A program made the translations under genes and the position numbers. The notes under the pieces are model-generated. The model searched no databases. It had not been told where the DNA came from and worked only from the letters and a program-made list of their open reading frames with translations. A stretch of 64,000 bases of DNA from Sophora flavescens (lineage: Eukaryota; Streptophyta; Magnoliopsida; Fabales; Fabaceae). Shown in pieces: positions 10,110 to 22,015 of the stretch (position 1 is its first letter; the number at the start of each line of letters is the position of its first letter). The stretch spans positions 132,353,104 to 132,417,103 of the forward strand of contig CM061062.1 of NCBI GenBank assembly GCA_030762895.1. Reading direction: 5' to 3'.

Positions 10110-11376
10110 TGATCAGCCTCTGGCTCATCTAGTTTTATGGCTAGTATGACCAGGGTTTTGTGCAAATTATATCCTATTTCCACCCAAATTAGATTAGATT
10201 GTCCTCAAGCAAGGTTTTGAGTCTATAAAGTAGTTTTAGGTTAATTTAGCCAGTTTTGAGTCAAATAAAGCACTTATGGCTATTTGGTTGTTTTTCAGGT
10301 TAAGTAGAAGTTGATGGAATAAAGAACAGGGGGTTCGCCCCGCGAAGAAGATCTCGCCCCGCGAGTCACCCAACCCTGAAAGTCAGAGACTACCACGACT
10401 TACCCGTGTTGAAGGTCACGACTGTGGAAGTTTTGAAGTTGAAGAGTCTCGCCTCGCGAGCATCCATTCGCCTCGCGAGCCTGGAAGTCAGAAAGCATCA
10501 CGGTTGGCCCCTGATGTTCATAACGGGCGTAATAAGAAGACTCTTTAGTTCCTCGCCTCGCGAAGGTGTGTTCGCCTCGCGATAATACCAAAGGTTGCAG
10601 ACTGTTCACAAGATTCGCGTCGCGAGATATGCTTCGCCTCGCGAGAGGGTGAAATTTCTGAATAGTATAAAAGGCTGTCTGGGCAGAATGTGAAGGACTT
10701 TTGCTTCTCCATTGTTCTGTTTACATTTTTTGTGTGTTTTCGTTTTTTTTCATGGAGAACTAAGTTTCTAGGATTAATCTATTGTAATCGATTTCCACTA
10801 CACTTGAGGTTCTTGTATTTCCTGTTTTGTATGCTTTTCCCTTTTCAATGCCATGCTTTATATTTCTGTTTGTTTAATTCAGGAGTATATTGTGTTGTGT
10901 TGATTTGTTTTCGGTGATATCATGTTCCTATAATTAATCGCGTTTGCTTAATTCGCGTGTGTACGCTTTCGTGTTCGCTTAGTTCACGAAGCGCTTAACC
11001 CAGATTGCTTAATTCGGGAATAGGGACATATATCTGTAGTAGTGGTTTCGCTTGTAAATTGCTGCTACAACCGGGAGGGGATTAGAATCTGCTTAGGGCT
11101 TGGAAATTGCATGAACCTATGATAGTTGGGAAATCGAGAACAATGGATTAATCGTTTTTAGCTATTTGACAATCTCTTTGAATTGCCTTGTTTCATTGCT
11201 CTGTTATTATTTTTTTTCTTATTTGCATCCCAATCCACCACCCCCCCCCCCCAAAACTGATTTTTGTGATAAATAACACTTTAAGAGTCATTGTGAGACG
11301 ACATCCGAGTTGTCGCCCTAAACTACAGTTTTAAAACCCGCTCGTTCTTTTTGGCGCGTGCGCGACAGCACGATCA
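10110..11376 (+). repeat. 3' LTR of the nested gypsy element
   Basis: 1267 bp copy of 4439-5709. The palindrome block is at 10330-10655 and the TATA box at 10666-10673. Several of the visible differences from the 5' LTR are G/A or C/T changes (for example CACGGC versus CACGAC and TTCACC versus TTCGCC), as expected for decay of methylated cytosines. Confidence 0.94.
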
Positions 11377-13305
11377 ACATCTTCTCAGAATTCCATCCGA
11401 ACCTCTTTTGAAAAGGTAAGGTTCATCCCATACATAGTATTTAGCATCATGGATGAGTTTATTCCTTTGTTGTGCATTGAAGTCCTTCGGAATCTTGTTG
11501 GCGGCCTTGTAATTTGCAATGTCTGCAAACCAAGGTGCCACTTGCACCATAAACAACCTCTCATCCGGGAATTCTTCTTGAATTGGCAACTCATCTTTTG
11601 CTTGACTATCTGCTTGTGGAAGCCTAGATAAATGGTCGGCTACCACATTCTCCACTCCTTTTTTGTCCTTTATGTCCAGATCAAATTCTTGGAGCAATAG
11701 TACCCACCTAATGAGCCTTGGCTTGGCATCCTGTTTAGTCATGAGATACTTCAAAGCAGAATGATCAGTGTACACAATTGTTTTAGAGCCAATCAAGTAG
11801 GATCTAAACTTATCAAATGCAATCACCACAGCAAACAATTCTTTTTCAGTCGTGGTATAATTCAATTGAGCATCATTCAGCACACAACTGACACAGTAGA
11901 TAACATGCAACACTTTATTTTTCCTCTGACCCAAAAAGGCCCCCACCGCATAGTCGCTTGCATCACACATTAACTCAAATGGTAAACTCCAATCTGGAGG
12001 TGTAATGACCGGTGCGGTGGTGAGTTTTTCCTTTAACAGTTGGAAAGCATGCATGCAATCATGATCAAACACAAAAGGAGTATCAACTACCAAAAGTTTG
12101 CACAAGGGTTTCACAATCTTTGAAAAGTCTTTTATAAATCTTCTATAGAAACCCGCATGCCCTAAGAAGCTTCTAACACCTTTCACATTCATGGGAGGGG
12201 GAAGTTTTTCAATTACTTCAATTTTTGCCTTATCAACTTCCATCTCCCGTGATGAAATCTTATGACCAAGAACTATACCTTCCCTAACCATGAAATGACA
12301 TTTTTCCCAATTTAAAACAAGGTTAGTTTCTTGTCATCTTTTCAAAACACATACAAGATTTTTAAGACAATCATCAAAAGAATTACCAAACACAGAAAAA
12401 TCATCCATAAATACCTCAATGAATTTTTCAATCATATCAGAGAATAAGAAAAGCATGCACCTTTGCAAAGTGGCAGGTGCATTACACAACCCGAATGGCA
12501 TCCTCCGATATGCATAGACGCCATAGGGACAAATGAAAGCAGTCTTCTCTTGGTCCCTTGGGTCTACCACGATCTGGTTATACCCTGAGTATCCATCAAG
12601 GAAGCAATAAAAGGCATGGCCCGCCAATCTCTCTAACATTTGATCAATGAAGGGCAAGGGGAAATGATCTTTTCTCGTAGCCTCATTCAACCTTCTATAA
12701 TCAATACACACCCTCCATCCAGAAACGGTCCTTGAGGGAATGAGTTCATTTTTATCATTTGCAACAACCGTCATCCCTCCTTTCTTTGGAACAACTTGGA
12801 CCGGACTCACCCATGGGCTATCGGAGATTGGATAGATTATACCCGCATCCAAAAACTTCACAACCTCCTTCATTACAACTTCTCTCATGTTTGGGTTGAG
12901 TCTTCTTTGGGGTTGTCTGACCGGCTTGAAGTTTTCCTCCAAAAGGATTTTGTGCATACAAAATGAGGGACTTATTCCTTTCAAGTTGGACATAGACCAC
13001 CCAATTGCGGATTTGTGCTCTCTAAGCACTCTCAACAACTTCTCTTCCTCAAAAGAGTTCAATCCGCTACTAATGATCACCGGGAATGAAGAATTCACTC
13101 CAAGGAAAGCATAACGGAGATGAGATGGAAGTTCTTTCAACTCTAGCACAGGTGGTTCACCCTTGTCTTCATTCCGCACATCCTCCACAACTTTGTCTTC
13201 ATCAGTGTTCAAAACTAGACAAGCCTCAAGGGATTTAACCATGAACTCAACTTCTTCCTCACATGCCTCTTCTTCTATATTCTCACCCATAAGAGCCGCT
13301 TCCAA
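11377..13305 (-). pseudogene. Athila reverse transcriptase, RNase H and start of integrase
   Basis: Minus strand. The RT domain (about 13000-12350) has KGGMTVVANDKNELIPSRTV, WRVCIDYRRLNEATRKDHFP and the catalytic FMDDFSVFG segment. A TGA at 12336-12334 replaces the cysteine or similar residue expected in the KR-ETNLVLNWEKCHF region. The frame then continues through the connection and RNase H domains (FELMCDASDYAVGAFLGQR, TTTEKELFAVVIAFDKFRSY, YTDHSALKYL). The chain stops at 11377 inside the integrase zinc-finger leader, where the nested element entered. A frameshift near 13310 separates it from protease. RT and RNase H would copy the RNA into DNA. Confidence 0.93.
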
Positions 13306-14342
13306 TGAATCTTCAAAAGTTTGTTGCGCACTCTTGTCACCAATGATTCAACAAGGTCTACACTCATACATGTATCTTTGTCACTTGGATATCTCATTGC
13401 TTCAAAAACATTGAAGGTGACCTTTTCATCTTGGACTCTAAGCACCAACCCCCTTTGATTTACATCGATCAAAGCCCTACCCGTGGCTAGGAATGGCCTT
13501 CCAAGAATCAATGGGGTCTCACTATCTTCCGCAATATCCAACACCACAAAGTCTACCGGGAAGATGAACTTGTCCACTTTTACCAATAAATCCTCCACTA
13601 CACCATAAGGATATGTAATGGAGCGATCCGCCAATTGGAGAGAAATCCCGGTTGGCTTGACTTCACCAATTCCCAACTTCTTGAAAATGGAGAGAGGCAT
13701 AAGATTGATACTTGCACCAAGATCACACAAGGGTCTTCCAATGTTCGAAAGACCAATAGCACATGGAATGGTAAAGCTACCCGGATCCTTCATCTTCACC
13801 GGTAACTTCCTTTGGAGCATGGCACTACATTCTTCCGTGAGCATGATCGTCTCCTCCTTCCACTTCCTCTTGTTAGTAAGAATCTCCTTCATAAACATGG
13901 CATAGGAAGGCATTTGTTGAAGAGCTTCGGCAAAAGGGATGTTGATTTGCATCTTTTTAAACACATCCAAGAACTTAGAAAATTGTTGATCCTTGACCTC
14001 CTTCTTCAACCTTTGAGGATAGGGTATCTTGAAATATGGTGGCAGCTCCTTAAGATTGTCAACTTCTTCAAGAATTTGCCTTTTAGTCTTCTTTCTTGCA
14101 AACTCTTCATCCACCAATTTCTCTCTCTCTGGTTTTTCAACTTCAACAACAATAGGACTAGAGGTAGTGGCTTGGGAAGTCTCTTGGTCTTCATTGGTTG
14201 CATCTTCAATGATCACCTCATCAACTCCCTCATCAATTCTCTTTTCTTTTCTCTCTTCATTTTCTTGTGGGACTAATAACCTTCCACTTCTTGTAGTAAT
14301 TGCCTTGCAATCCTCCCTTGGATTCTTCTCGGTATCTCCTAA
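13275..14342 (-). pseudogene. Athila protease and gag-protease linker
   Basis: Minus strand. Starts with the conserved linker CKAITTRSGR, then an acidic linker, then the aspartic protease: KDPGSFTIPCAIGLSNIGRP, CDLGASINLMPLSIF (active-site region) and LILGRPFLATGRALIDV. It is open from about 14340 to 13275 but out of frame with both gag (shift near 14340) and RT (shift near 13310). Confidence 0.9.
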
Positions 14343-15661
14343 GCAATGTTCCTTGAGGTCTCTCCATCATTTGCTTTGCCAATTGGCCTATTTGGTGTTC
14401 TAGATTCTTGATGGAGGCATTTTTATTCTTCATATCATCTTGAGTTGCTTGCATGAATTGGGCTAGAATATTCTCCAATTTGCTTGAATTCTCTTGAGGA
14501 GGCTTTGCTTGAGAACTTGAGCCTTGCCCTTGTCTCCAACCAAAGTTAGGATGGCTACGCCACCCCAGATTGTAGGTGTTAGAGAAAGGATCATGCTTAG
14601 GCCCTTGGTTTCCCATGTAATTCACTTCTTCTTGCCCAGAACCTCCAACCACATTAATTTCACAATTGTCGTTGGCATGGTTACCTCCACAGAAATCACA
14701 CACTGAGGCAGCTTGAACTTGGACCGCATGTAATTGAGAATTCTGCAGCTGAACGGACCCCATTTGCTTGGTAAGAATGGCCATTTGTGCCTTAAGAAAC
14801 ACCTCTCTTGATCAATGATCGTGAACTAGGCATTTGATAATCATTATTAGCCATAGTCTCAATCAAGTCCTTTGCTTCATCGGGTGTCTTTTGACTCAAT
14901 GTCCCACCTGCAGCCGCTTCAATCATACTTCTAGAATTTCGTTTGAGACCATTGACAAAGGTTGCAACTTGCTGCCATGTTTCTAACTCATGATTTGGAC
15001 AAGTGGTAAGCAAAGATTTGAACCGCTCCCATGCTTCATAAAGTGATTCGCCATCCCTTTGTGCAAAAGCATTGATCTCCGATCTCAACTTGATCATTCT
15101 TGATGGAGGGAAGAAACACGATAAGAACTTGCTCACTAAATCATTCCAAGTAATGATGCTCCCATGAGGATGGGATTGAAGCCATGACTTAGCTCTGTCC
15201 CTCAAAGAGAAAGGGAAGAGCCTTAAACGAATATCCTCATCGGAAGCTCCATTCAGCTTGATAGTATCACACAACTCAATAAATGTGCCAATGTGAGAGT
15301 GAGGGTCTTCACTCTCTAAACCTCCAAATTGATTTTGCTGCACAAGATTGAGAAGTGATGCCTTGATTTCAAAGTTGTTGCAAGCCACTGCAGGTCTAAC
15401 AATTGGAGTTCCACATCTATCGACTTTAGGGGAAGTGTAGTCCCCCATTGTCCTCCTTTGTTCATTGTTGTCAGCCATGGTGACAGTTGCTACTTCAACT
15501 TGCGGTTCTTGCACACTTGGTAACTCCACTTGTGGTTCTTGCACTCTAGAAGATGCTTCTCCTCTGTTCTCTCTTGCCTTGACCTCCTTTCTATTCCTTC
15601 TACAAAGTCTCTCGATCTCAGGGTCGAATTGAAGTTCACCTGGGTCGATTGTACCTCGCAT
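14257..15661 (-). pseudogene. Athila gag (frameshifted)
   Basis: Minus strand. The likely start is the ATG at 15661-15659 (MRGTIDPGELQFDPEIE), because residues further upstream in the same frame look unlike gag. The capsid region has LFPFSLRDRAKSWL, TTWNDLVSKFLSCFFPPSR and GESLYEAWERFKSLL. The frame ends at 14792. A shift near 14800 leads into the nucleocapsid part with one zinc knuckle (CDFCGGNHANDNC) and a coiled-coil-like KLENILAQFMQ...IGQLAKQM segment. Gag packages the element RNA. Confidence 0.9.
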
Positions 15662-15829
15662 ACAAGGAACAAATAGAGTAGCACAACAACAAATATAGCA
15701 AGCACGAGTCAAGCTAAAAGTGGACAATTATGCACTTACAAGGAAAACAGATAAAAAGAAAAACAGAAAACAGAAAAAAAGTGTCTAAATTAGGAGTCCC
15801 CTTTGGTACTCGTGATATTGGCACACCGA

Positions 15830-15847
15830 TCCCTGGCAACGGCGCCA
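15830..15847 (-). promoter_or_regulatory. Primer binding site of the Athila element, tRNA-Asp type
   Basis: On the plus strand TCCCTGGCAACGGCGCCA equals the 3' end of tRNA-Asp with one mismatch (T for C). It sits 6 bp inside the 5' LTR, as expected for minus-strand DNA priming. Confidence 0.88.
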
Positions 15848-15853
15848 AAAACT

Positions 15854-17258
15854 TGATACGATTTCGGCAAGTATACCTAGTCGCAAACAAGTAATACGGT
15901 GGTGAGACCGAATATCATTCTCAGGGATCATGGACAAGTACCACTTCGCAAATTGGACTACTATCTAGACGATCGTTTGGATGGAAGGGAGCTCAATACT
16001 AAGTACTAAGCCTAGCAAAAGTAAACAAAACAAAACAGACAAAAATAAAATGTTTTTGGTCTTTTAGAAATTTTCACAAACACTTAACAAGCAAACAGAG
16101 ATGTTTTTAACAAATGGATGAAATTGTTAGGGTTAGACTACACTAATCCTCCCTTGATCGCAACGAAATGGCTAATAACACAATTCCTAATTCATTTATG
16201 ACAATCAAATCTTCTGAAATACTCAAACCCTAATGTCTTAGGTGGAATGAGCCTAAAACCCCAAATTAAACCCTAATGTCTTAGGTGGATTAACATGAGA
16301 TTTTGCATGAAGAGTCAAGATTTATAAGATTGCAAGCACCCCAAGACCTATGTCTAGGTTCATGAACTACTTGGCATTTGATTCATGAGCATGCCTTAAC
16401 ATCAATCTTTCAATTGTCTATCAAAGCAACAAATCATTCCAAGGATGATCAAACCTAGGAAAGCATTAAGCATGGAATCAAATACTCATAAAGAAATAGG
16501 AATTTGTATTACAATCAAATCATGAGACAACCAAGTTCAGAAAAGTCATCATCTAACCCCAACAAGAGGGGGTTTAGCTACACATAATCAAAGAGAAAAA
16601 CAAAACAAAAGAAATAGGGATAAGGGAAGGAAAGAACTCCATGGAGGGATCCACAGCAGCCATAGAGTATGTTTTTAGGGTTCAGGATACCTTTTTTGTT
16701 CTGCCCAGAGGCCTTTTTATAACTTAGGTGCGCGTCACGGCCGTGATGGCCATCACGGCCAGGCCGTGACGTGTTCTGTCTTGGGCGCGCCTTCAAATTC
16801 TGATCTATCACGGCCGTGACACTCATCACGGGCAGGCCGTGATCGGTTCTGTCTGGTTCAACAAGCAGGTCACGGTCGTGATGGGCATCACGGCTAGGCC
16901 GTGACCAATTCTGACTTTTAGGGGTCTGGTTCAACTGACAGGTCACGGTCGTGATGGCCATCACGGCTAGGCCGTGACCAATTCTGACTTTAGGCTTTCT
17001 TCCTTTTTAGCTCTGCTCGGTCGTGGCCGTGATGGGCCCTGTTTGGTACATTTTCTTCACTTTTCAAGCTCTATCTTCATCCGAGCTCCATCATGGTCAA
17101 TCTTGAGCATTTTTCCTTAAATTCCTGCAAAACAACACCACGAAACCGCCTTACCTGCTCCAAGATAAAAACTAACTAAAAAACAAATTAAATATGCCTA
17201 ACTATATGAAAATTCATGCAAAATGTACATGAAATATGAGGTGAAATCACACTAATCA
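15854..17258 (-). repeat. 5' LTR of the Athila element (right copy)
   Basis: Direct repeat of 139-1545. The minus-strand TATA-like GTTATAAAAAGGC is at 16711-16723 and the palindrome block is upstream of it at 16730-17040. Ends are TGATACG...CTAATCA, followed by the target duplication CTTA(T). Confidence 0.93.
16730..17040. repeat. TCACGGCCGTGA palindrome array upstream of the TATA box (5' LTR)
   Basis: Four main units of about 45-60 bp with CACGGCCGTGATGGCCATCA-type cores and GGCCGTGACCAATTCTGAC tails. The array is adjacent to the TATA-like box at 16711-16723 in element orientation. The ORF at 16578-16964 is a by-product of the repeats. Confidence 0.85.
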
Positions 17259-17649
17259 CTTATCATATAACAACTATCATTAAGTTGGATTAACAAAAAC
17301 AGTATCAATGCATTAAATATGAAGAAAAACAAAGTAAAAAATAGCAATATCACAAGACAATAACAGTACACGAATCTGCCAAGTTTCATTAAAGTGAATA
17401 AAAGCACATGGGGTGGTCCAATAGCACAAAACATGTGGCAATTACATGGTGAAAAATAAGCCACTAGTGGTGGTCCATGAGCACATAGGGTATCAGACAA
17501 AATAAAGATTCCCCCAACCATACAAGTCTCTGCCAAACTTTACATAAATATACCTCCCAACCCCCCAAAAATAAAAAGAAAAACAAAATGTCTTAATGGT
17601 CTTTGCCTCCTCCAGAGTCTTGGTTGTTTTGAGCTTTCTCCCTTGCCTT
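17259..17649 (-). other. MULE 3' untranslated region
   Basis: AT-rich sequence downstream of the transposase stop codon. The Athila element inserted here. No credible ORF, although a small minus-strand ORF covers 17252-17536. Confidence 0.55.
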
Positions 17650-20600
17650 CTACACGGCTGCTTGTAACTGTTGGGATGAGATACAAGCTTGTCCATTCCA
17701 TTTTCCTGGCCCTTGTTTAATTGGTAACTTTGGCCCGAATGGCCTCAATGGTGGTTTCTTTACAAAACTAGGTGGTGCATTAGATCTAGATCTAGCAGCA
17801 CCAACCGAACCAGCAACTGCAACAAAACCAGCAGATCCAGCAGCTACAACAAAACTAGCAGATCCAGCAGCTGCAACAGGACCAGCAGCACCAAGTTGAG
17901 AAGGCTGAGATCCACCAGGTTGACAAGGTTGAGATCCAACAGGTTGAGAAGGTTCAGATCCACCAGATTGAGCAGGTTGAGAAGATGATCCAGATCTGCC
18001 TCTGCCTCTACCTGATGAGGATGATCTACCTCTACATCTACCTCTTCCAGATGGTGCAGTTGGCTCATCCGTGTTTGGAGGTATCACAACTTTACAAAAC
18101 CTTTTGTTGTGACCATAGCTGCCACACCTAGAACAGTGTATGGAGGTGTTCTGTCTCCTTAGCTTGTTTGGCTTTGGTGGCTCATCCTTCTCCCTCCTTC
18201 TAGCTTTCTTTGGCCTTCCTATTGGAGTCCTGTTGGGTGGAGGCATAATAGGAGGTAGGCCAGTTGGTTGCCATAATTGTTCTCCATTTATTGGGTTAAT
18301 TATCTGGCCATAAACATCTGCATATGTGTCAACCCAATAATACCTATCAACATAGTCATGTGGGTCTTCTCTGTTGCAATAAATAGCTGCTATGGCATAC
18401 CTACATTGAAAATGAATTTTCATTACATTGTAGAATAGTTTATATAAGTTTATAGGTTAAGGGAGCAAGTCAATTACCTGCAAGGTATTCCAGCGAGGCC
18501 CCAAAACCTACATGCACAACTTTTATGCTCTAAATTAACATCAAACTGTTTTGGATAAAACCACACTTCAAACTTACCTCCACCTGCCCAAGTTGCATTC
18601 CACTTCCCGGATTCCAACACTTCCTTGTCAAGCCTCTTCCTAGGTTTGGGACATATCTTGCTCTTCCCTTTATACTTTTCCACCATAAGTCTATTCTTTG
18701 CAAACCTTTTCATAAGATACACCCTAATCCATTCAAACATTGATATTATAGGCATGTCTCTGGCTTCTAGTATCCTACCATTGAATGCCTCTGAAATGTT
18801 GTTCATGATAATGTCACATTTTGAAAATTCAGTGAAATATGACTTCGTCCACAAATTGGGGTCTATCCCCATCAACCAGTCATGAGCCTCCTTAGATACA
18901 ACCTTTAATTCAATCATCCTTCTTTGCCATGCATCATAGTATATGGCCTTGCAAGCTGCAAGCATCCTATCCCTTAGCACACTACCTCCACCATACTTCT
19001 TTTTCATATTTGCATAAACATGTCTCACGCATGTTCTATTCTCAAACACTACTAACAACTCATGAAGTGCAGGAACCAAACCCTATGCAATAAAGAAAGA
19101 CAACATATTAGAAAACAAGTTACATGGGTTGAAACTTGGATGAAAAGCAAATATAAATATACCTTCTGTTGGTCAGAAATAAAGACCCATCTTCTATCAC
19201 GTCCTATGTCATCTAGCAGATTAGTCACGAACCAACTCCATGAGTCTTTGTTTTCAGACTCAACAACAGCAACAACTAGTGGAAAATACTGGTCATTTAG
19301 GTCTCGAGCAACAGCAACCAACAAAATGCCACCAAATGGACTCTTTAGTAAACAACCATCAAGCCCTATCAAGGGTCCACATCCACTCAGAAAGCCTGAT
19401 TTCACTCCATGTAGACACATGTACATCCATGAAAAGATAGGATCTGAATCTTCACTTTGTCTATCTACAAGAAGAAGAAGGCTTGAACCTGGATTTGTTC
19501 TTGTAACCTCCTGACAATAATCCCACAACTTAGCATACTGTTCTGCAAATCCACCTTCCAATTTCTCTCTTGCATATCTTCTGGCTATTGAAGCCTTGTT
19601 TACACCACATCAGCACAATAGTTTTTTTTTGATCTGTTTAATTACTCCACTAAGGCTTATATTCTTGTTGGTCTTCATTGTATTAGCCAACTTATCTGCA
19701 ACCCACTTACAAGTGACCATTTTCCCCATGTAGGTTCTGCCACATGTATGGACATCTACTAATGTCTTCAATCTATAAGTCAAAGACCCACCAACCTTGC
19801 TTACCAAACACGTCCAGTCACAACCATCTCTACAAACAACTCTACATCTGACCTTGTCATTTTTCTTGAACCTTAGACCCCAGCCATTCAGCAAAGACCA
19901 CTCCCTAATTGCATCCTTAAATTTCTTGATGGAAATGAATTCCATACCAAGCTGAAATTTGAAACTTGCCCACATCTCTGATGGATTGTACATGTGATAC
20001 TTTGTTTTTTTCCCTCTCTGGTCATTGCCTCCATCAGTATCCTCCTCTTCACTATTCAGTTCAAGACTTTCATAGTCAGAAGGTATTTTATCACCTTCAT
20101 CCAAATCAATAATCGCTTCGGGTGTGGATGGTTTTTCAACAGGTTTTTGTTGGTTTTCAATACGTGCATGCTGATTTTCAAAACTTGTTTGTTGTTTTTC
20201 AGTTTCAGTCACATTCATATCTTCTAGAACTGGTTCATCATCTCCAATATTGATGTACTTCATCCAACAACCATCATCTTGCTCATCCTCACTATCATCA
20301 AATCGTATTTCTTCAGCATTGTCCTCGTCGGTGTCATTTTCAGTGTGATCTTCAATTTCAACCTCTTCCACACCGTCTTCCTCCAATGTAAGTACAACCC
20401 CTTCTTCCTTGTCCCCACCTTGTAATACATATACTTCAACCTCTTTGAAGCATATGCTCATGGCAGTTTCTGCAATTTTCATTGCACCGGCATCATTCGA
20501 AACCTGAACCAAGCCCTCCTCTAGTCGAATACCGGGCTTTCGATAGAAAATTCGTACAATTCCTTTGTAACCTATATTCTTGAGGATGCTAGTCATCTCT

Positions 20601-20748
20601 TGAAGGGACCATTCATCAGGATCACAGTCATGGAGGGTGTATTTCAACCCTCCAACATATTGTAACCATATACCTTGCCTTTTTGTTGGAGTCTGAAGCA
20701 GATGACCTCCATGGTGTATAAACACTGTGAATTTGCTGGTTGTGTTCC
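17650..20748 (-). pseudogene. Mutator-like (MuDR) transposase, spliced, one premature stop
   Basis: Minus strand. Exons I can delimit: 20748-19163, 19082-18478 and 18400-17650, with GT-AG introns 19162-19083 and 18477-18401; an upstream exon is likely, since 20750-20749 is an AG acceptor. Order of domains: a PB1-like N-terminal domain (FTVFIHHGG...QYVGGLKYTL); a long acidic region; a MuDR DNA-binding region with C/H residues (CRVVCRDGCDWTC...VHTCGRT); the MULE transposase core with aspartates in GLDGCLL and ISDQQKG; a SWIM zinc finger (CACRFWGLAGIPCR); and a C-terminal zinc knuckle (CSRCGSYGHNKRFC) with a proline-, glycine- and serine-rich tail. The TGA at 19612-19610 breaks an otherwise continuous exon. 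A single C-to-T change from CGA would explain it. It would cut and paste the element. Confidence 0.9.
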
Positions 20749-21467
20749 CTATAATCAACAAAATACCAATGATTGGCAAAAACACAGTACATAGAAACAC
20801 AAATAGAAAGGGATTTCAACCAAATAATCATGAAACAGGGGATTCAAAATGTGCATTTAGGGTGAACACAAGACAACCCATTGAACCCTCAAATAAAATG
20901 CATTTTAGGATTTAGAAATTAAAATGGAGGTGATACAAATCAACCCACAAATCCAACAAGAACAAAAGCCCTCCTTTAATCAACCCACAAATCCTATACC
21001 AAATCAAAATGGAGAAATCGAAATGCTTTAACAAAATTGAAAATCAGAATGTGTGTAGAGCATGTTACCCGGGTTAGAAGAAGATGCTGTCATCCTTCGA
21101 AATGTACTTCTGCAAATTCTCTTCCTGCTTCGTTCGATTCTGGTTCGAGGTGTTATTAAAAGTATTCAAAAGTTAAGTGGTGAAGTCAAGGTTTAGAAGT
21201 GAAGTGTTATGAAGGGAAAGAATGGAAGGGGCGGTCCTTCACTAATCCATGTTGGAGGAGAGAGAATGCTATGTTGATGGGTTGGGTGCCAAGTTAAGCG
21301 GAGATAACAGACACATGATTGTCGTTAGTAACGGCACAGTAACGTTGGGTAACGGGGGGACTAGCTGGGTAACGGTTGTCAGGTGTAGGGATCATTTTAA
21401 TAGATTTTTCAGTACAGGAGCTAAATGAAGAATTAGTGTCAAGTATAGGGACTAATTTATTACTTTA
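20749..21467 (-). mobile_element. 5' region and probable terminal inverted repeat of the MULE
   Basis: Upstream of the transposase on the minus strand. The outer end (about 21390-21467) reads on the minus strand GGTTAAAGTAATAAATTAGT followed by CCCTATACTTGACAC, which resembles the termini of legume Mutator-like elements. The other terminus lies outside the window, so neither the TIR match nor the 9-bp target duplication can be verified. Confidence 0.5.
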
Positions 21468-21849
21468 ACCTTTTTTTTTTTGTTGGTAAACGTAGAAACT
21501 AGATGTTTGAGGAGACATTATTATCACAGCATTTGAACTACTTCATTTACTCGCTAGCTGTTAAATGAAAACCCTTGATCGTGTTACTTCTATGTTTTCA
21601 TTAATACGTGTAATTAGTTTTAGTATTCAGATTCATAGTAAACTTTATATATGATAATATATTTATCATTGAGCACAAAAAAATGTATATATAGATTTTT
21701 TTTGATAGATGTATAATTCAATGATAAATGTATATTTATCATTGAATTATATGGCATGTATATACTTATAATTTAAATTATATTTTGAATAATGGTTTTT
21801 ATATTGTGTGCCTATGGACACTTGTTTAGAAATTAAGAAAATGATTTAA
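21468..21849. other. AT-rich spacer, no gene seen
   Basis: AT-rich spacer with a poly-T run at 21470-21480 and several ATATTTATCATTGA-like short repeats around 21650-21760. I see nothing coding. Confidence 0.6.
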
Positions 21850-22015
21850 TTGATATATACTGATAGTGTAAAGTTTTTTTTATACTGTCAACCAATCAGA
21901 AATTGATATATCATTATAAATGCTTGATTCTTATCCTAACCACTTTAAAAGTCATCAATTACATGATTTCTGATTGGTTGTCAGTGTAAAAATCTTACAT
22001 TGACAATATATACAA
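21850..22015. mobile_element. MITE with ~50-bp terminal inverted repeats
   Basis: Left arm TTGATATATACTGATAGTG...CTGTCAACCAATCAGAAAT pairs with the right arm ATTTCTGATTGGTTGTCAGT...CATTGACAATATATAC as an imperfect inverted repeat of about 50 bp. A centre of about 60 bp separates the arms. TTAA-like sequence flanks both sides (TTTAAT on the left, AATTAA on the right). It has no coding capacity. Confidence 0.75.

Larger units (their letters stand above)
4439..11376 (+). mobile_element. Nested gypsy-type LTR element with gag and protease only
   Basis: Bounded by direct repeats 4439-5709 and 10110-11376, with ends TGAT...ATCA and a 4-bp duplication ACAT (4435-4438 and 11377-11380). Removing the element plus one ACAT rejoins the host reading frame across the integrase zinc finger without loss, which fixes the boundaries. 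The internal part has a tRNA-Asp-type primer site, degraded gag, an aspartic protease domain and a short linker. It then goes straight to 3' noncoding sequence and PPT. No reverse transcriptase, RNase H or integrase can be found in about 2 kb of remaining internal sequence, so it depends on another element for movement. Confidence 0.93.
139..17258 (-). mobile_element. Athila-type Ty3/gypsy LTR retrotransposon, defective, split by a nested element
   Basis: Two direct repeats of about 1.4 kb (139-1545 and 15854-17258) bound gag, protease, reverse transcriptase, RNase H and integrase in that order on the minus strand, which is the Ty3/gypsy order. The ends read TGAT...ATCA. The flanks share CTTA at 135-138 and 17259-17262, or five bases, CTTAT, if the first T is counted as shared. 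A tRNA-Asp-type primer site lies inside the right LTR. The protein sequence and the KAITTRSG-like linker between gag and protease fit the Athila/Tat branch. Without the guest at 4439-11376 the element is about 10.2 kb, normal for Athila. Frameshifts (near 14800, 14340, 13310 and 3519), stop codons (12334-12336 and 4291-4293) and the nested insertion make it non-autonomous. I see no env-like ORF after integrase. Confidence 0.93.
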
